Of a DNA stretch of 64,000 nt, positions 59,601 through 64,000 are shown in pieces; the first letter of the stretch is position 1; each line of letters begins with the position of its first letter. The translations under genes were made by a program, and so were the position numbers. The notes beneath the pieces are model-generated. The model saw only the letters and a list, made by a program, of their open reading frames with translations, was not told where the DNA came from and made no database searches. The stretch is from Rattus norvegicus (Eukaryota; Chordata; Mammalia; Rodentia; Muridae). Location of the stretch: positions 76,157,039 through 76,221,038 of the forward strand of contig NC_086026.1 of NCBI RefSeq assembly GCF_036323735.1, read 5' to 3'.

Positions 59601-62600
59601 AGGTATTCGATGGAAAAGTAGCACCGATTCTTCCAAGGTAACCAATGAAAAATCAGAGACATTCCTACCTTCTGATTCCTAGACCTGGATCAGGGGTCTG
59701 AACTGTCAGCAGCAATCATCAGGAGTGATAAGAAGTGAAGCCCTGGTCCTTCCGGCACACCAAGAGTTTCCTTAGTGCAGCCTGAGTTATATACTGTGGA
59801 GTCAGAAACGGAACAGAACAGAACTAAACAAACCCACTGTGCAGTCCTTCCTGCCCCTGACACAGAGCAGGCTTCGTGCAGGAACAATAGCTGGAAAAGG
59901 ACCCTGGCTGATCTTCCCACTTGGCTCTCTGGGGCCCCCATCCCTGTCCTCTCAGCCTCAGTCCCCCCAAACTGCAGGGCCTCCTAAAGCAGGACAGGCA
60001 CATACAATATTTCTCTTGTCTGCACTGGCCCTCCCATTCTCAAAGTTCTTTAAGATCCAATTTTAATCACACCTTCTCAGAAGCGCTGAGCACCACCCTG
60101 GAGGAGGTTTACCCACCTCTTTCATCTCATTAATTTGCCTCGATTGAAGTATGAGGCATATAACTGAATAGGTATTTATTACAATACAGTAAAACTAGAG
60201 AGAGAGAGAATATTATACACACCCAATGGGCTCCTTAGGGAAAGGATGCCTGATGGCTCATGGCTCATTCAGTCTTTATTCCTGGCACTGCGCCCAGTAT
60301 GCTATAAGCTCGCTGAGAGAATATAATTGACCATTTACTTTTCCCTTTCCTCTCCAGTATCTTCTCTCTAGAATGGTTTACCCATAAACCTGGCCAGTTG
60401 TGGAATTTCAAGTCTTAACTTTGCTCTATTCTCAACTTGCCAACGATATTAAAATAAAACCACATGAAAGGGAAATTCAAGACTAGAACTTGCAACCAAC
60501 TTTTAAAGGCCTGGAGGAAGTTGTCAACCGATGTCAATACTTTTTGTTGCTCTGTAATGACAGGGATATAAGTTCCCCATCCTATTACCCATCACCACTT
60601 AAGCCCAGACAGCCTGGACCACTGAATGCCACTCGTAGTACAAGAGCTGGCATGACACCTGGCTCAGAGCAGTGTAGCCTCCATGCTTGCAATCTGGGAG
60701 ACAAAGTCCTCCGTTCCTAGCTCAGTTTTATAATCCAGCTACTCCATGATCTGTCTAATGATGCATTCTGAGCAGATTTCTTTGCAGAAATCATTCTCTG
60801 ACTGGATTGCGTATGGTTGATTAAAAACAGTGCTGAGTTAGAAATGCCCTCCAAAGACAGTAATGTGTGCTTGGTCACTGAGGACATTTTCCTTAGCAAA
60901 GTACAATTTGAAGGGAACACTAGCACTGTGGCTTATAACATCACTCAATAAGTCACGTGTTACCATTCCAAGTCAATGTCATGTTCTTAACTATTCACCC
61001 CCCCTGGTAAACCTAAACTCTCCTGGCTTATTCCGTAAGATTGAAGGCCACTGAAGACTGGTCTATGTATAGATCATCCCTACATAACATGCCGTCTATG
61101 AAAACAGTCCATGCTTTCACTGGACTTTGAAATAGGAAGAAATTGCATCCTTTAAAAAGCTAGAGAATACCAGACTGTTCCTCCAGGTGTGCCAGGATGT
61201 GTAAGTGAGCACTTGCTCTTCGGGTGGACTTGTCTGTGTTTGTGCTTGAGGCTTCAGAACACCTCAAAAGCAGTTAACCAGCATCCTCAGTGCAGCCAGA
61301 TGCCGGCAGAAGATGCAGCTCCTGAGCCAGCCAGTCCAGGTAGCAAGGCCTTTGGGTCAAGCAATACCCGACCTTCTCCAGGTGTCCTGCCTTCCTGGAC
61401 GATGCAGCTGTCTGTATCTGTGCGCAATTTCCTTTTGCGTGTCATATTGCCCTATCTCTGCTCACTCTGACTGGTTCCCCAGTGCTCTATGGAGGCCCTG
61501 AACAGGCAGCACTCCCCTATTTTCTCAGCATGAATCCTTGTAGAAACTATCTCAGGAGTCCTTTCTGCCAGGTTTGCCTCAGCTGGCTGTCACCTCTGAG
61601 AGCAAGCCTCTCTCAACTTCCCCCATCTGTCTCAGTGTTCTTCTTTAGGAACTACCCGTCATCATCCCTGTTTGGAAACAACCCATTTCTTTGTTTAAGT
61701 TGAACATAACCTTCTCTACCTCTGTCTGCCCCACACCATCTTTGCTACGTGCACTCTAGTTACCCACAGGTTGGTCTCACCAAGCTGAGACTGCTGAGAA
61801 ACACTGTCTTCTCTCTCTGGCTCTAGTTCTCAAATCGCCTCAACTTTTCTCCCTGAAATGGCTAGCCCCCTGGCTCTTTAATTAGCAGGCACTTTGGCTC
61901 TAGCTTCAGTGGACCTCAAGCTCACTAAGCAAGATGACTTTTCTCTGCAGACCTTGGTCGGTGCTGTCTAAATTGGTAGGATGGATTTCTAACCACATCT
62001 TCCTGTCTTGAGCATCATGGGAAGTAGAATTGTTGGGGTGACACTGCTATCTGAGTTTTTCTTCCTTGGCACGTAGGTTCCTTAGGTTCTTTGCCTGCAT
62101 GGCCAAGCTGCTTTGGCTTTTGCAACATAAAAGTCTTATTTGAAAATTCACCTATAACAGTCTCTGGAACTTTCTTTGTCTTCATTGCTGTCTAAGCTCA
62201 CATCATTGTTTCCAATGAGAGGCAATTTAATCCCTGACAAGAGGATACCCAGGAGTGAGAACTTGGGTTGGAATACTGGGTTCAGTAATGCCATTGTCAA
62301 AGTGCTACAGAGCAAGCGAAGAAAGGTGGACTGTTTCTACAGAGAGTCCACCGAGCTTGGCCACTCTGGAGAAAAGCTCCACTCTACAGCCTAGCTCTCC
62401 ATGGGCTTTGCTCAGCAACCCAAGACCATAACACACAGGCACCTCCTTCAGCCATGTGGTAGGAGAATTTGGCTCTTTGGGTCTGTATGGCTTTCACATA
62501 TTTCTGGTGACTGTGAAATAGATGGACCACCTTGGACAACCTAGCTAGGTGGCTTGCTGGCGACAGTCTTACATGGCTGGCTCGGCACTAAGAGTTTCTG

Positions 62601-64000
62601 GAGTTTGAGGAACAAAAGTGTTTCATCACAGGGCTAGAGAAGAAACACCAGAGCTTAAGATAGAAACAAACAAGGTCTCCAGAAGCCATGAAAAAAAAAA
62701 ACAAAATAGCAGCAAACTCAAATTCTAAATTGTACTGTGCTTGAACCTCAGGCCAGTGGGAGCACACAGTAAGTGCTATAGAAGCATGAAATTCTCCCCT
62801 AGTGGGAACCTGCCCTCTGTTTATCTCAAACCATATATTGCTACCCATGGTCAGTTTACCAGGGAGCCCCTGGCAGGCTATCTGAGCAGAGGAACTACTT
62901 AAGAGCTATAGTGGTAGCCAGAAGAGGAGCAGTCACCTGTCCGTGAGGACACCCTCCTGACTACTCAGTTTACTCTCAAGGTAGCCAAGGACACTCAGGG
63001 TCTGGCTCATCTCAGGGGGTTGGCAGACTTGGTGTAGAGTGGTACAGAAGAGGAACAGGTATCCTGGTTCCTGTTGAGTCAGCCAGGACTTGGCCACAGG
63101 ATAGGAGAAGGCAAGTGAGTGAAACTTCACCTTGCAGCCTCTGGTCTTGTGAAAGCCTTAGTGTGTTGAAAGCCTCAAGGGTGAATTCTTACCTCTGTTG
63201 CCACCTCACACTAGGGCTCACCTAGAGTCTTGGCTGGCTTATGGTGGGCTTTACTGGTGTAAGCTATCTCTGTGTGTCAGATTGGGTTACCACTGCCTGT
63301 CACACTCAGGACTTCAGTGGTAGAACAAATAAACAGGAAAACAGGGAGACAGGGAGGCAGGGGGAGGCAGGGAGACTGGCAGGGGGTGAATACACACTCA
63401 CTCTGTTAAGTTTCAGAAAACCACTAGAAAAGAAGATGTGTGTAAACAGAGACTTCTCTGGATGAAGGCCCTGGCTGAAAGAGGGAAGAGTAGTGAGACC
63501 CTATTGTGGGTAGGCTCGGGGAAGCTGTGACTAGGTTCCCATTTACTCAGGAAGATGCAGTTACAGGGGACTATGTCTTCTGAGCCCTAGTAGGCTATGA
63601 GATTTTACCTTCAATGGCTGGGTCCTGCTCAGAACTCTAAATTCACCCTACTTATCCCTAATAGTGATCTCTTGGGGGAAGTTGTAATACTCCAGTCTCT
63701 TGAAGCAGAGAAGATAGGTTGGTAGATAGAGGAGTTTGTCCAGTAAGGCCAAGCAGAAATGAAAAGAAAAGAACCAAACCATGGTAAGAGAGTAGGTGGC
63801 AGTAAGAGAAGGCTCACGGCAGGCTCTGTACTGGGGGTACAAGTACCAGAGAAGTAGACAACAACCAGCCAAGGTAGGTTGATTCTTATGCATCTTCAAC
63901 TTGACTTTTTGACCACCATGATTAAAAATTGAAGTCTTGTCCTAGCAAAGAAAGTGACTGTGGTAAAGGAACAGAGGATGGAGAGGAAACAGTATGGATC

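Larger units (their letters stand above)
57268..64000. other. Region after the candidate last exon, no recognised gene
   Basis: It holds a (TG)n run, an old hAT-type repeat, a degenerate B2/B3 SINE and otherwise unremarkable sequence. I looked for the CA12 transmembrane exon and for the known C-terminal GDNKGVIYKPA motif and found neither. The region is therefore either Car12 intron or 3' UTR, or 3' flank. The membrane exons probably lie beyond 64000. Confidence 0.6.

Overview
The window is mammalian nuclear DNA, almost certainly rat (Rattus norvegicus). It holds seven ID SINEs of the rat-amplified type, six of them with short target-site duplications, along with many B1, B2/B3 and B4 SINEs and long (TG)n, (GA)n and (TATC)n microsatellites. 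Nearly all long open frames are simple-repeat translations or chance frames. I recognise one protein-coding gene: carbonic anhydrase 12 (Car12), on the plus strand, starting at 12908.

Layout. Positions 1-12.6 kb are upstream intergenic sequence, with SINEs, a degenerate minisatellite and several microsatellites. Positions 12.69-12.91 kb hold a compact promoter and 5' UTR: a GC box, a 15-bp palindrome, a TATA-like box, and two copies of an 11-bp element containing hypoxia-response cores. Coding exons lie at 12908-12992, 16693-16713 (only 21 nt), 47649-47828, 48793-48938, 52358-52453, 53355-53418, 53696-53853 and 55040-55166. All eight have AG/GT borders and compatible phases. Together they encode the signal peptide and the complete extracellular alpha-carbonic anhydrase domain, with three zinc histidines, the proton-shuttle histidine, the gatekeeper Glu/Thr pair, the conserved disulfide cysteines and two N-glycosylation sequons. 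Intron 2 is about 31 kb and full of repeats.

The main point of interest is the 3' end. CA12 is normally a single-pass type I membrane protein, but I do not find the membrane-spanning and cytoplasmic exons in the 8.8 kb after exon 8. They probably lie past the window edge. Instead, a splice acceptor at 57199/57200, in the correct phase, opens a 21-residue acidic tail that stops at 57267. Joining exons 1-8 to this exon gives an exact 945-nt reading frame: a 314-residue protein with a signal peptide and no membrane anchor. This would be a secreted CA12. The reading frame is read directly from the sequence; use of the exon in cells is inference.

From 57.3 to 64 kb no other gene is recognised. 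The sequence is either the rest of the Car12 locus (intron, or 3' UTR of the short form) or 3' flank. No bacterial, viral or CRISPR features were seen.
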